A stretch of 64,000 nt of DNA from Rhodovastum sp963709085 (lineage in GTDB: Bacteria > Pseudomonadota > Alphaproteobacteria > Acetobacterales > Acetobacteraceae). The notes under the pieces are model-generated. The model did no database searches, had not been told where the DNA came from, and saw nothing but the letters and a program-made list of their open reading frames with translations. The stretch is taken from NCBI GenBank assembly GCA_963709085.1, contig CAVPVB010000007.1, positions 2,108,001 through 2,172,000 on the forward strand. The letters run 5' to 3'. Both the position numbers and the translations under genes were made by a program. Every line of letters begins with the position of its first letter. Position 1 is the first letter of the stretch. This document shows, piece after piece, positions 27,590-37,672 of the stretch.

Positions 27590-28670
27590 GTGACAAGCGA
27601 CAGCCGATCGCCGCAGTTGCAAGCGAGCGAGTTGCTCGACGCGGCGCGCGCCGAAATCCTCAGCGACCTGGCCGGCCGGGTAGCGGCCCCCCCACTGCTC
27701 ACCGGCGGCGTCGATGGGCGGAAGTTCCTGCGCCAGGTTGCCGGTCATCTCCTGGCCGAGCTTCGACGGGCGTTGGCATGGGACAAGCCCGCCTTGTTTG
27801 CCGATTGCGTGGGCTGGGCAAAGGCCGCCTTGATCCAGCGGGGCGTGCCGGCATCGGCGCTCGCGCTCCATCTGGAGCACATTGCCGCCGTCATCCGCCG
27901 GGGACTTCCCGGCGATGCTGGCAGCCCGGGGGCGGAGGTTGTCATGGCGGCGGTGCGGGCCATGGCGGATCTGCCCGACGAGCAGCCGGCATTCCTGCGG
28001 CCGGAGGCGCCGGTCTCGCCCCTGGCAATTCTCTATTTCCGGGCGTTGCTCCGGGGGGACCGTCAACTGGCCAGCCGGCTGGTGCTGCAGGTGGTGGAAC
28101 TGGGCACCCCGGTCAAGGAAATCTACCTCCACGTGTTTCTGCCCACCCTGCAGGAGATCGGCCGTCTGTGGCAAATCAACCAGATCAGCGTGGCCGAGGA
28201 GCATTACACAACGGCGGCAACACAGCTCGATCATGTCGCAGCTCTATTCGTATATTTTTTCCAGCAGGAAGATTGGCCGCACCGTTGTGGTCGTCTGTGT
28301 CAGCGGCGAGCTGCATGAACTGGGTGCGCGCATGGTTGCCGACTTTTTCGAAATTGACGGCTGGGACTCGTATTATACGGGTGCCAATACCCCGATGAGC
28401 GATGTCGTCCAGGCCGTCATCGAACGCCGGGCCTGTGTGTTGGCAATTTCGGCTACCATCGCCCACCACGTCGCGGAGGTGAAATCGCTGATCGACCTGG
28501 TCCGCACGCGTCCGGAATGCGCGGGCGTGAAGATCATTGTCGGCGGGTTTCCTTTCAATCACCGGCCGGAGCTTTGGCGACAGGTCGGGGCGGATGGCAG
28601 CGGAGCTGACGCCGAAGCGGCGATCGTCATGGCCAACGCTCTGGTCGACGACAGGCTGGGGGGGCGATGA
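27590..28670 (+). CDS. Cobalamin-binding protein with CarH-type photosensory motif, frameshifted
   Basis: About 359 residues when joined. Residues 1-135 match nothing I know. The B12-binding-2 helical bundle follows (ILYFRALLRGDRQLASRLVL to IGRLWQINQISVAEEHYTTAA). It contains W-x9-EH, the motif that in CarH caps adenosylcobalamin and makes binding light-sensitive. The Rossmann-type B12 domain has GELHELG (ExHxxG in place of DxHxxG, keeping the Co-ligand His), DSYYTGANTP and KIIVGGFPF. An extra G at about 28229 breaks the frame between TQL and IMSQLYSYIF. No DNA-binding domain is present, unlike CarH. The stop overlaps the kinase ATG, so it likely feeds that kinase. The GTG start at 27590 is a best guess. 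Confidence 0.83.
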
Positions 28671-29890
28671 ATATCCGCCCCGAAGGGGGGATTGCGCTGC
28701 GGTGCCATACCGATGGTACCGTCATAGGGGTGGTGCGCGACGATCTTGGTCTGTCCCCGCGAACACCTCCGGGGGCGCCGCTGGAGGCGTTGGTTGATCA
28801 GGTCGCCCGCGGCAAGCTCAACGCTTTTGTCGACGCCGTGCGTAAACACGACGCGTCGTTCGATTGGGAGATCACTGTCCCCATCGGCACCGAGCCAACC
28901 GACATGGTATTGATGCCGCTTCATTTCGCCGGCGTTCGAACGGATGAAGGCATGTTGGTCGTCGCGGCGCGAACCAGGAGCGCGCTCGTCCGCATGAATG
29001 AGGAGATGCTGCGCATAAACAACGAACAAACGAACACGCTCCGCGCCATGGCGAAGAAGCTTGCCATCGTCTCATCGCAGAACAGGGAGCGCGATGATGC
29101 GATGTTCGAGGACCTGACGCGGGTCAACAACGAGTTGGCCAACCTCCAGCGCGAGCTGGCGCGCAAGAACGCCGAACTCTCGTTGCTCAACGAGGAGAAG
29201 AACCGGTTTCTGGGCATCGCCGCGCATGACCTGCGCAGCCCGCTCGGGGTAATTCTGACCTACAGTGCGTTTCTGGAGGATGAGGCGGCGGAAGTGCTCG
29301 ATAGCGAGCAGCGTGAATTCGTCTCGGTCATCCGGAGCACGAGCCAGTTCATGCTGACGTTGATTGACGATATCCTGGACGTTTCGCAAATCGAGGCCGG
29401 AAAACTCAATCTGGACCTGCAACTCACCGACCTTGTGGCAGTGCTGCGGCGCAATTTGGGGCTCAACCGGGTCCTGGCCGCGCGCAAACACATCCAGCTC
29501 TGCTTTCAGCCGGCGGTGGAAACGCTGCAAGTCACCATCGACGCCGCCAAAATCGAGCAAATCCTCAACAACCTGATCGGCAACGCAATCAAATTCTCGC
29601 CTGCACACACGCAGGTGGATGTCCGGCTCGGCGACAGCGGCGACAGCGTGACCATTGAGGTCGAGGACCAGGGACCCGGAATCCCGCCCGCGGAGCTGCC
29701 GAAGCTCTTCAAACCGTTCAGCCGGACCGCGGTGCGCCCGACGGCCGGCGAAAAGAGCACCGGCCTCGGCCTCGCCATCGTGCGCAGGATCGCCGAAGGC
29801 CATGGTGGCGCGGTCGGCGTCGAGAGCGAGGTCGGACGCGGCTCCCGCTTCATCCTGAGCCTGCCAAAGAGCGGTCCGGGCGAGGGCTGA
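28667..29890 (+). CDS. Soluble sensor histidine kinase paired with a B12-binding protein
   Basis: 407 residues with no membrane segment. Residues 1-100 look like a PAS-type sensing domain (LRCHTDGTVIGVVRDD). Residues 105-180 form a long coiled coil ending NAELSLLNEEKNRFLG. HisKA follows with phosphoacceptor His187 in IAAHDLRSPLG. HATPase: NNLIGNAIKFSP, VEDQGPGIPPAELPKLFKPF, STGLGLAIVRRI. Its ATG overlaps the stop of the cobalamin-binding gene, indicating coupled translation, and it precedes the Kai genes. A cytoplasmic kinase whose input is the B12 protein is a reasonable inference. Confidence 0.92.
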   Translation: MNIRPEGGIALRCHTDGTVIGVVRDDLGLSPRTPPGAPLEALVDQVARGKLNAFVDAVRKHDASFDWEITVPIGTEPTDMVLMPLHFAGVRTDEGMLVVAARTRSALVRMNEEMLRINNEQTNTLRAMAKKLAIVSSQNRERDDAMFEDLTRVNNELANLQRELARKNAELSLLNEEKNRFLGIAAHDLRSPLGVILTYSAFLEDEAAEVLDSEQREFVSVIRSTSQFMLTLIDDILDVSQIEAGKLNLDLQLTDLVAVLRRNLGLNRVLAARKHIQLCFQPAVETLQVTIDAAKIEQILNNLIGNAIKFSPAHTQVDVRLGDSGDSVTIEVEDQGPGIPPAELPKLFKPFSRTAVRPTAGEKSTGLGLAIVRRIAEGHGGAVGVESEVGRGSRFILSLPKSGPGEG

Positions 29891-29970
29891 ACGGGGAACG
29901 CCACCGCTGTCGGGTCGCCTCCGGAAGCAGAATGGGGCTCCTACTGGCGCGTGGAGCCAGGAAGTTTTCC

Positions 29971-30000
29971 TTGCCTTTCGTGACAGCCGACGGCTAAAAT
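29971..30000 (+). promoter_or_regulatory. Candidate promoter for the kaiBC transcription unit
   Basis: TTGCCT (29971-29976), 18-base spacer, TAAAAT (29995-30000), within an unusually A+T-rich stretch upstream of the 30054 gene. The 163-base gap after the kinase gene separates two sub-operons. Pattern match only. Confidence 0.35.
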
Positions 30001-30053
30001 TACAGTTCTTTACCTTTTACAAGTGCATTTTCCAAGTTTCGACGGAGTTCTGG

Positions 30054-30710
30054 GTGTCCTCTGCAGCTACGATCAATGCCGAGGCGGGCACGCATCCCGT
30101 GCCGGCCGATCCGCGGGAGTTGGACGCATCGCTGCGCGCCGGCGACCTCTGTTGGCGCCGGTTTCCCTATCTGGCCGAACGATACGGCGAACGCGGCTAC
30201 CGCTTTACCCGCAGCGACAGTGCCTGGCTGGCGACCCTGTTTCACCTCGACCCGCCGGGGGTCGCCGGGCAGGTCTGCTGGCTGCGCGATTTTCTCGCAA
30301 CCCGGGGCATTCCTTCCATTATACTGCAAACGCAACTGGATATCCTCTCCGACGAGCTTGATGCCGCGGTTCCGGCGGATCACGCCGTCCATGGCAAGCT
30401 GCGCCGGGCCGCCGAGGAGCTGCACGATGCGCGGCAGGTCCATCTGTCGGATGCGCAGGTTGAGGCATTGGCCAATGCATTCGACGGCGCGACCGAGGCG
30501 TGCTGGCGGGCGCGGCTGCCGCACACGCATCTCCTCCTGGCCTCGGCCCTGGCCGACGAAATCGATGGGTGCCGTGGCGCTGCCGCCAATCTGAGCGGCT
30601 GGCTGACCGATCCGCAACGCTTTCCAGCCGGATGGATTGCGGCTGTCGAGGCGACGCTTGCGCTCGCGCGCGCTGCGGCAGGGGCCCGTGCGCCGCGAGA
30701 GCAGAAATGA
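30054..30710 (+). CDS. Protein of unknown function in the Kai cluster
   Basis: 218 residues from a GTG at 30054 with a weak CGGAG before it. It looks soluble and mainly alpha-helical. Landmarks: LDASLRAGDLCWRRFPYLAERYGERGYRFTRSDSAWLATL (aromatic and Arg rich; quoted in part), QVCWLRDFLATRGIPSIILQTQLDIL, then helices with HDARQVHLSDAQVEAL and a final SGWLTDPQRFPAGWI. I recognise no family. Position between a B12-linked kinase and a response regulator-kaiB-kaiC operon suggests a role in that pathway, for example an adaptor or sensor. Separated by 88 bases from the response regulator gene. Confidence 0.65.
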   Translation: MSSAATINAEAGTHPVPADPRELDASLRAGDLCWRRFPYLAERYGERGYRFTRSDSAWLATLFHLDPPGVAGQVCWLRDFLATRGIPSIILQTQLDILSDELDAAVPADHAVHGKLRRAAEELHDARQVHLSDAQVEALANAFDGATEACWRARLPHTHLLLASALADEIDGCRGAAANLSGWLTDPQRFPAGWIAAVEATLALARAAAGARAPREQK

Positions 30711-30798
30711 ATCGCCGGACATATTTCGGCCCGTTGGCCGCGCGCAGGCGGCACGACGTTGAGACCAGAGGGCGCCCGGCCGCGGCAGGGCCGGCCCG

Positions 30799-31728
30799 AT
30801 GAATATGCCCGAGACAAGGCCGATCGCCAGGGACAGGGCGGCCGAAATCCTCGTGGTCGATGACGACACGACGATTACCGCCGGCTCGGCCCGGCTATTG
30901 GCGCGGGATGGCTATACGGTCACCCAGGCCCATAGCGGCGAGGAGGCGCTGCGCCGCGCCCAGCTGCAGCAGCCCGATCTGATCCTGCTCGACGTGATGC
31001 TGCCCGACATCGACGGCCTGGAGGTCTGCCGCCGGCTCAAATCCGACCCGCGCACCAGCAATGCTTTCGTCGTTCTGTGCTCGGCCCTGCGCACCGAGAG
31101 CAACGCGGTGGTCCAGGGGATCGATGCCGGCGCCGACGGCTATCTTTCGCGACCGGTGGAAAATCGCGAAATGCTCGCCCGGGTGCAGGCCTATCTGCGC
31201 CACAAAATCACGATCGACGCATTGCGCGACAGCGAGCGCCATTGGCGCGAGCAGTTCGAGCGCGAGCGCCAGGCCAGCTATGATGCCGAGATTCGCGCCC
31301 TTGGCGAATCGGCGACCGGCGTCGTTCCGATGAGCGCGCGATTGCTCGGCGTCGGTCCGCTCAGCGAAGCGGCACCGGCGGTATTTGCCGAGTTGCAGGC
31401 CGCTTACGAATTGCTGCTCAGAAACGCCCTCGAGCAGCGCATCTTCCGGATTGAGAATGTGGTCACGGTTGGCCTTCGCGAGCTTGCGGAACGCCTGTTC
31501 CGTTTGCGCGCCGGCGCACGCGACGTGACGGAACTGCATTACCGGGCGCTTTCCACCTGCGCGGTGGGCGAGCCTCCGGGACGCGCGCGGGCCTTGATGG
31601 AGACCGGCCGGCTCACCCTGATCGAATTGCTGGGGCGGGTACTGAACGCCTATCGCAGCCGACACCTGGATACACCCCGCCATCCCGACGCGGGCCTGAT
31701 GCCACCGGGCAAGAATCAGCATGAGTGA
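30799..31728 (+). CDS. Response regulator with unknown helical C-terminal domain, Kai-associated
   Basis: Receiver at residues 15-135: EILVVDDDT, Asp65 in LILLDVMLPDIDG, then VVLCSALRTES. The usual Lys after strand 5 is replaced by Arg (GYLSRPVEN). A coiled linker (ALRDSERHWREQFERERQ) leads to a C-terminal domain of about 160 residues (FAELQAAYELLLRNALEQRIFRIEN and LRELAERLFRLRAGARDVTELHYRAL among its helices) that I cannot place. It is not a known DNA-binding or GGDEF output. It overlaps kaiB by eight bases, so the regulator and KaiB are coupled. It could act on KaiC or on a downstream partner. Confidence 0.85.
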   Translation: MNMPETRPIARDRAAEILVVDDDTTITAGSARLLARDGYTVTQAHSGEEALRRAQLQQPDLILLDVMLPDIDGLEVCRRLKSDPRTSNAFVVLCSALRTESNAVVQGIDAGADGYLSRPVENREMLARVQAYLRHKITIDALRDSERHWREQFERERQASYDAEIRALGESATGVVPMSARLLGVGPLSEAAPAVFAELQAAYELLLRNALEQRIFRIENVVTVGLRELAERLFRLRAGARDVTELHYRALSTCAVGEPPGRARALMETGRLTLIELLGRVLNAYRSRHLDTPRHPDAGLMPPGKNQHE

Positions 31729-32014
31729 ATATCGTCTCAGACTGTATGTAGTCGGCCAGACGCCACGCGCGGAGCGCGCCATCGCCAATCTGCGTGCGCT
31801 TTGCGAGAAGGAATTTGATGGGCGCAGCTATGAGGTCGAGGTCATCGACGTTCTGGAAAACCCGGAAATTGCCGAAAAAGAAAAGATACTGGCGACGCCG
31901 ATGCTGGTGATGTTTCTGCCGCCGCCGATGCGTGGCGTCATCGGCGACCTTTCCGACTCCGAGAAGGTATTGCTGGGGCTCGGCCTGCGGCCGGCGCCGC
32001 CCCGGGGTTCCTGA
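31721..32014 (+). CDS. kaiB: Circadian-clock-type protein KaiB
   Basis: 97-residue KaiB with thioredoxin-like fold. YRLRLYVVGQTPRAERAIANLRALCEKEF begins the domain; YEVEVIDVLENPEIAEKEKILATPMLV and GDLSDSEKVLLGLGL are family signatures (quoted in part). In cyanobacteria KaiB binds the CI ring of phosphorylated KaiC. The start overlaps the response regulator stop and kaiC follows 37 bases later. Non-cyanobacterial kaiBC pairs without kaiA are known in alphaproteobacteria and are linked to stress response or hourglass timing. Confidence 0.95.
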   Translation: MSEYRLRLYVVGQTPRAERAIANLRALCEKEFDGRSYEVEVIDVLENPEIAEKEKILATPMLVMFLPPPMRGVIGDLSDSEKVLLGLGLRPAPPRGS

Positions 32015-32051
32015 CAGATGCTCCCGAAAACAAAAGTGCGGCTTCAGAAAA

Positions 32052-33563
32052 ATGGCTAACATCACACCGATCGCGAAGCTTCCCATCCACATTCCCGGCT
32101 TCGACCATGTCGCCGATGGCGGTCTGCCGCTGGGACGTACCACGCTCGTGTGTGGCACCGCCGGCAGTGCCAAGACGATTCTGGCGGCGCAGTTCCTGGC
32201 CGAGGGCATCCGTCACGCCGGCGAATCCGGGGTGTTCGTCACCTTCGAGGAGAGCGCCGAGGACGTCCGCGTCAACATGAGCGGTTTCGGCTGGGACATC
32301 GCTGCCTGGGAAGCCCAGGGGCTCTGGGCCTTCGTCGATGCCTCGCCCGAACCTGCACATGAAACGATGATCGTTGGCGACTACGACCTCGGCGCGCTGC
32401 TCGCCCGCATCGAGTACGCGGTGTCACGGGTGGGCGCGCACCGGCTCTCGATGGATTCGCTTGGCGCCATCTTTACCCAGTTCACCGACAGCGCCACCGT
32501 GCGGCGCGAGATGTTCCGGATTGCCACCGCGCTCAAGCGGCTGGGCCTGACCGCCCTGCTGACCGCGGAGCGCACCGCCGAGTACGGCGAGATCGCCCGC
32601 TATGGCGTCGAGGAGTTCGTCGCCGATAATGTCATCATCCTGCGCAACGTGCTGGAGGGCGAGAAGCGGCGGCGAACCCTGGAGATTCTCAAGTTCCGCG
32701 GCACGCCGCACCACAAGGGCGAATATCCGTTTGCCATCCTCAACGGGGAGGGCATGGTGGTGATCCCGTTATCGGCGATCGAGCTCAAGCAGAGATCGTC
32801 CAATGTGCGGATAACGTCCGGCAGCACCGACATGGACGCGATGTGCGGCGGCGGGTTCTTTCGCGATTCGATCATTCTGGTTTCCGGCGCCACCGGCACC
32901 GGCAAGACATTGATGGCAACGGAGTTCATGGCCGGGGGCGCGAAACTTGACGAGCGCTGCCTGCTGTTCGCTTTCGAGGAGAGCCGAGAACAGCTTTTCC
33001 GCAACGCGACGGGCTGGGGCGTGGACTACGAGCGTATGGAGTTTGAGGGCAAGCTCAAGGTCGTCTGTGCCTATCCGGAAACCGATGGTCTCGAAGATCA
33101 TCTCATCCGCATGAAGCGGATCATTGAGTCCTTCGCCCCGCAGCGGGTGGCGGTGGACAGCCTGTCGGCCCTGGAGCGCGTGTCGGGTCCGCGCGGGTTC
33201 CGCGAGTTCGTGATCGGCCTGACCTCTTTCATCAAGCATCAGGAGGTCGCCGGTTTGTTCACGGCGACGACGCCCAATCTGCTTGGGGGCGAATCCGCGA
33301 CCGAGGCACATATCTCGACAATTACCGACCTGATCATTCTGCTTCGCTACGTCGAGATGTATGGCGAGATGCGGCGTGGCATTACGGTGTTGAAGATGCG
33401 GGGCTCGCGCCACGACAAGGACATTCGCGAGTTCACGATCGACGCGCACGGCATGCATATCGGCAAGCCATTCCGTGAGGTGACCGGCATCCTGGCCGGC
33501 AGTCCCCGGCATGCGAGCGGCGGCGAGATCGAAGTCATTCGCCACCTGTTCAGCAACGAATAG
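32052..33563 (+). CDS. kaiC: Circadian-clock-type ATPase/autokinase KaiC
   Basis: 503 residues, two RecA-like domains. CI: Walker A GTAGSAKT (35-42), Glu pair in FEES (66-67), Asp of Walker B in LSMDSLGAI. CII: Walker A GATGTGKT (279-286), Glu pair in FEES (309-310), VAVDSLSALERV. The Ser-Thr autophosphorylation dyad is kept as S422-T423 in HISTITDLIILLRYVE. Arg finger-type residues follow in ITVLKMRGSRHDKD. The C-terminal tail is present but short and unlike the A-loop that binds KaiA. No kaiA is seen in the window. Converges with the urease operon. Confidence 0.95.
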   Translation: MANITPIAKLPIHIPGFDHVADGGLPLGRTTLVCGTAGSAKTILAAQFLAEGIRHAGESGVFVTFEESAEDVRVNMSGFGWDIAAWEAQGLWAFVDASPEPAHETMIVGDYDLGALLARIEYAVSRVGAHRLSMDSLGAIFTQFTDSATVRREMFRIATALKRLGLTALLTAERTAEYGEIARYGVEEFVADNVIILRNVLEGEKRRRTLEILKFRGTPHHKGEYPFAILNGEGMVVIPLSAIELKQRSSNVRITSGSTDMDAMCGGGFFRDSIILVSGATGTGKTLMATEFMAGGAKLDERCLLFAFEESREQLFRNATGWGVDYERMEFEGKLKVVCAYPETDGLEDHLIRMKRIIESFAPQRVAVDSLSALERVSGPRGFREFVIGLTSFIKHQEVAGLFTATTPNLLGGESATEAHISTITDLIILLRYVEMYGEMRRGITVLKMRGSRHDKDIREFTIDAHGMHIGKPFREVTGILAGSPRHASGGEIEVIRHLFSNE

Positions 33564-33596
33564 GGACGTGGCGGCGGCTCACGCCATCCGGACTCG

Positions 33597-34211
33597 CTAG
33601 CTCAGCCCGCCCCGCGTCTCGATGAAGCCGGCGATGTCATCGACGCCCTGTCCCGCGCGGATATTCGCGAACACGAACGGCCGTTCGCCGCGCATGCGCC
33701 GCGAATCCCGGTCCATTACCTCCAGGCTGGCGCCGACGAAGGGCGCCAGGTCGATCTTGTTGATTACCAGCAGGTCGGATCGTGTGATTCCCGGCCCGCC
33801 CTTGCGCGGAATTTTGTCGCCGGCGGAGACGTCGATCACGTAGATCGTCAGGTCGGCGAGTTCCGGGCTGAAGGTCGCCGCCAGATTGTCGCCGCCGCTT
33901 TCGATCAGGATAATGTCCAGATCAGGGAATTTCCGCCGCAAGTCGGCGATGCCGGCGAGGTTGATGGAGGCATCCTCGCGAATGGCGGTGTGTGGACATC
34001 CGCCGGTCTCGATGCCGAGAATGCGCTCGGGTGGCAGCGAACCGGCGCGGGTCAGGAACTCGGCATCCTCGCGGGTGAAGATGTCATTGGTGATGGCGGC
34101 AATGTCGTAGCGGTCGCGCAGCTTTTTGCACAGCGCGTCCATCAGGGCGGTCTTGCCGGTGCCGACCGGGCCGCCGACGCCCACGCGCAGGGGGCCGTTG
34201 GGGGATTTCAT
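33597..34211 (-). CDS. ureG: Urease accessory GTPase UreG
   Basis: SIMIBI GTPase that powers nickel insertion into urease. P-loop GGPVGTGKTALM near residue 13, the CPH nickel motif in ETGGCPHTAIRED, ESGGDNLAATFSPELAD, and NKIDLAPFVGA guanine specificity. 204 residues, normal. Last gene of the ure operon on the minus strand; its ATG overlaps the ureF stop. Confidence 0.97.
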   Translation of the reverse strand: MKSPNGPLRVGVGGPVGTGKTALMDALCKKLRDRYDIAAITNDIFTREDAEFLTRAGSLPPERILGIETGGCPHTAIREDASINLAGIADLRRKFPDLDIILIESGGDNLAATFSPELADLTIYVIDVSAGDKIPRKGGPGITRSDLLVINKIDLAPFVGASLEVMDRDSRRMRGERPFVFANIRAGQGVDDIAGFIETRGGLS

Positions 34212-34864
34212 GACCTGAACAGCCTTGTGTACTGGGTTTCGTGCCGCATGCTGGCGAGGTCGGCCCGGAAGCAGGCGCTGCCGAGATCGTCCAGCGTTGC
34301 AATGCGGGTTTCCGCGGCGACGGCGAGAAAGGAAGGTTCCAGCGCGGCCAGCACGCGCAACCCCGCGCTTTGGCCGAGCGGTACCAGGCGGACCGCGGCC
34401 GAGATCATGTTGGCAGAACTGGCCTGGAGAAAGGCCGCACAGGCCGCATCGGCGTCGATGCCGTGCCAGCCTGCAAGGGCGCCGACCGCAACCGGATAAG
34501 GAAGGTCGCCAAGCCCGGCGATGATGTCAGCTCCCCAGGGCGCCGCGGCGAGCGCAAAAGCGTTTCCCTGACCCACTGTTTCAGCAAGGCGTTCGCGCGC
34601 GGGCTGGACGGCGCGTGCCCGTTCCACGATGTCCATAAGTGCTGCCGCGTCGCCCTGTGCGCTGTGCGCATGTCGCAGCAGGATCGCATCGGCGCGGCCG
34701 GCGCCGTATCGCAGCACGTCTTCCAGCCAGCACCGCAGCGAGGCTTCATCCAAAACGTCGCCCGCCGCCACCGCCCATTCGATGCCCTGCGACCAGGCGA
34801 AGCCGCCGGTGGGAAAGGCGGGCGATAGCCACGCCAGCAAGCGCAGCAAGGCGGTCTCAGCCAT
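34208..34864 (-). CDS. ureF: Urease accessory protein UreF
   Basis: Helical scaffold that links UreG to UreD and the apoenzyme. LLRLLAWLSPAFPTGGFAWSQGIEWAV at the N-terminus is diagnostic (quoted in part: AFPTGGFAWSQGIE). The C-terminal conserved end reads ASMRHETQYTRLFRS. Start at 34864 overlaps the ureE end. 218 residues. The longer frame upstream is an extension into ureE and is not used. Confidence 0.93.
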   Translation of the reverse strand: MAETALLRLLAWLSPAFPTGGFAWSQGIEWAVAAGDVLDEASLRCWLEDVLRYGAGRADAILLRHAHSAQGDAAALMDIVERARAVQPARERLAETVGQGNAFALAAAPWGADIIAGLGDLPYPVAVGALAGWHGIDADAACAAFLQASSANMISAAVRLVPLGQSAGLRVLAALEPSFLAVAAETRIATLDDLGSACFRADLASMRHETQYTRLFRS

Positions 34865-35326
34865 GCGGGGGATCGTCGTCGTGGTGATGGGCGTGCCCGC
34901 CGGCATAGGCGCCGGCCTCCGGATCGAACGGCGCGTCGATGTGGTCCACGTGCCCACCCAGGCCTTCCACCATCGCTTCGATGACATGGTCGGTGCGGAT
35001 GCGGATGCGGTCGTCGAGCAGTTGCACCGGCAAATGCCGGTTGCCGAGGTGCCAGGCGATGCGGACCAGGTCGCCCTCGCCATGGGCGTGAATCTCGGCC
35101 AGCGATTCCGCCTGCGCTTGCACGCGGACGATCCCGCCCTCGTCGAGTACCAGCCCGTCGCCCTGGCGCAGCCGTGCGGCCTGAGGCAGGTCGAGCAATA
35201 CATCCTGCCCGGCCTCGGTGTGCAACATGATGCGCCGGCGGTACCGCCGGTCAAAATCGAGCAACACCGTGTCCGTGGCGGTTGCCGCGTTCCAGGTGCC
35301 GGCGGGCAGGATGGCGGCGCTGCGCA

Positions 35327-35327
<1 letters not shown>
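34857..35327 (-). CDS. ureE: Urease nickel metallochaperone UreE
   Basis: Delivers Ni(II) to the urease assembly complex. DLPQAARLRQGDGLVLDEG and AWHLGNRHLPVQLLDDRIRIRTDHVI (with the conserved interfacial His) are family motifs. The C-terminus is His-rich (GGHAHHHDDDPPHG), as in many UreE proteins that bind extra nickel. 156 residues. Overlaps both ureC and ureF. Confidence 0.95.
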
Positions 35328-37036
<1,709 letters not shown>

Positions 37037-37040
37037 GGCG

Positions 37041-37346
37041 CTACAGCGCTCCCATCACATCGCCGCGGAAACCGAATACGAGGCGGCGTCCCTGGAACGG
37101 CACCAGTGTCACCTCGCGGGTTTGTCCCGGCTCGAAGCGCACGGCGGTGCCGGCGGCGATGTCCAGCCGGAGGCCGCGGGCGGCGGCGCGGTCGAAGTCC
37201 AGCGCCGGATTGGTTTCGGCAAAATGGTAGTGGCTGCCCACCTGGATCGGCCGGTCGCCGGTGTTGGCCACCGTCAGCGTGGTGCGCGGCAGGCCGGCAT
37301 TCAGCTCGATATCGCCGTCAGCGGTTTCGATTTCTCCGGGGATCAT
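37041..37346 (-). CDS. ureB: Urease subunit beta
   Basis: Structural subunit of 101 residues. MIPGEIETADGDIELNAG is the standard N-terminus; VANTGDRPIQVGSHYHFAETNPALDFDR and the FEPGQTREVTLVPFQGRRLVFGFRG end are characteristic (quoted in part). Start 37346 chosen for this MIPGEI sequence; the longer frame upstream is a shadow in ureA and ureD. Confidence 0.97.
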   Translation of the reverse strand: MIPGEIETADGDIELNAGLPRTTLTVANTGDRPIQVGSHYHFAETNPALDFDRAAARGLRLDIAAGTAVRFEPGQTREVTLVPFQGRRLVFGFRGDVMGAL

Positions 37347-37360
37347 GCGGGTCGCTCCTG

Positions 37361-37663
<303 letters not shown>

Positions 37664-37672
37664 GTTCGCTCC

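Noticed and set aside
30799..31728. KaiA-like domain in the response regulator
   Set aside because: The protein starts with a receiver, as KaiA does with a pseudo-receiver, but the phosphoacceptor Asp is real here and the C-terminal helices show no recognisable KaiA sequence.
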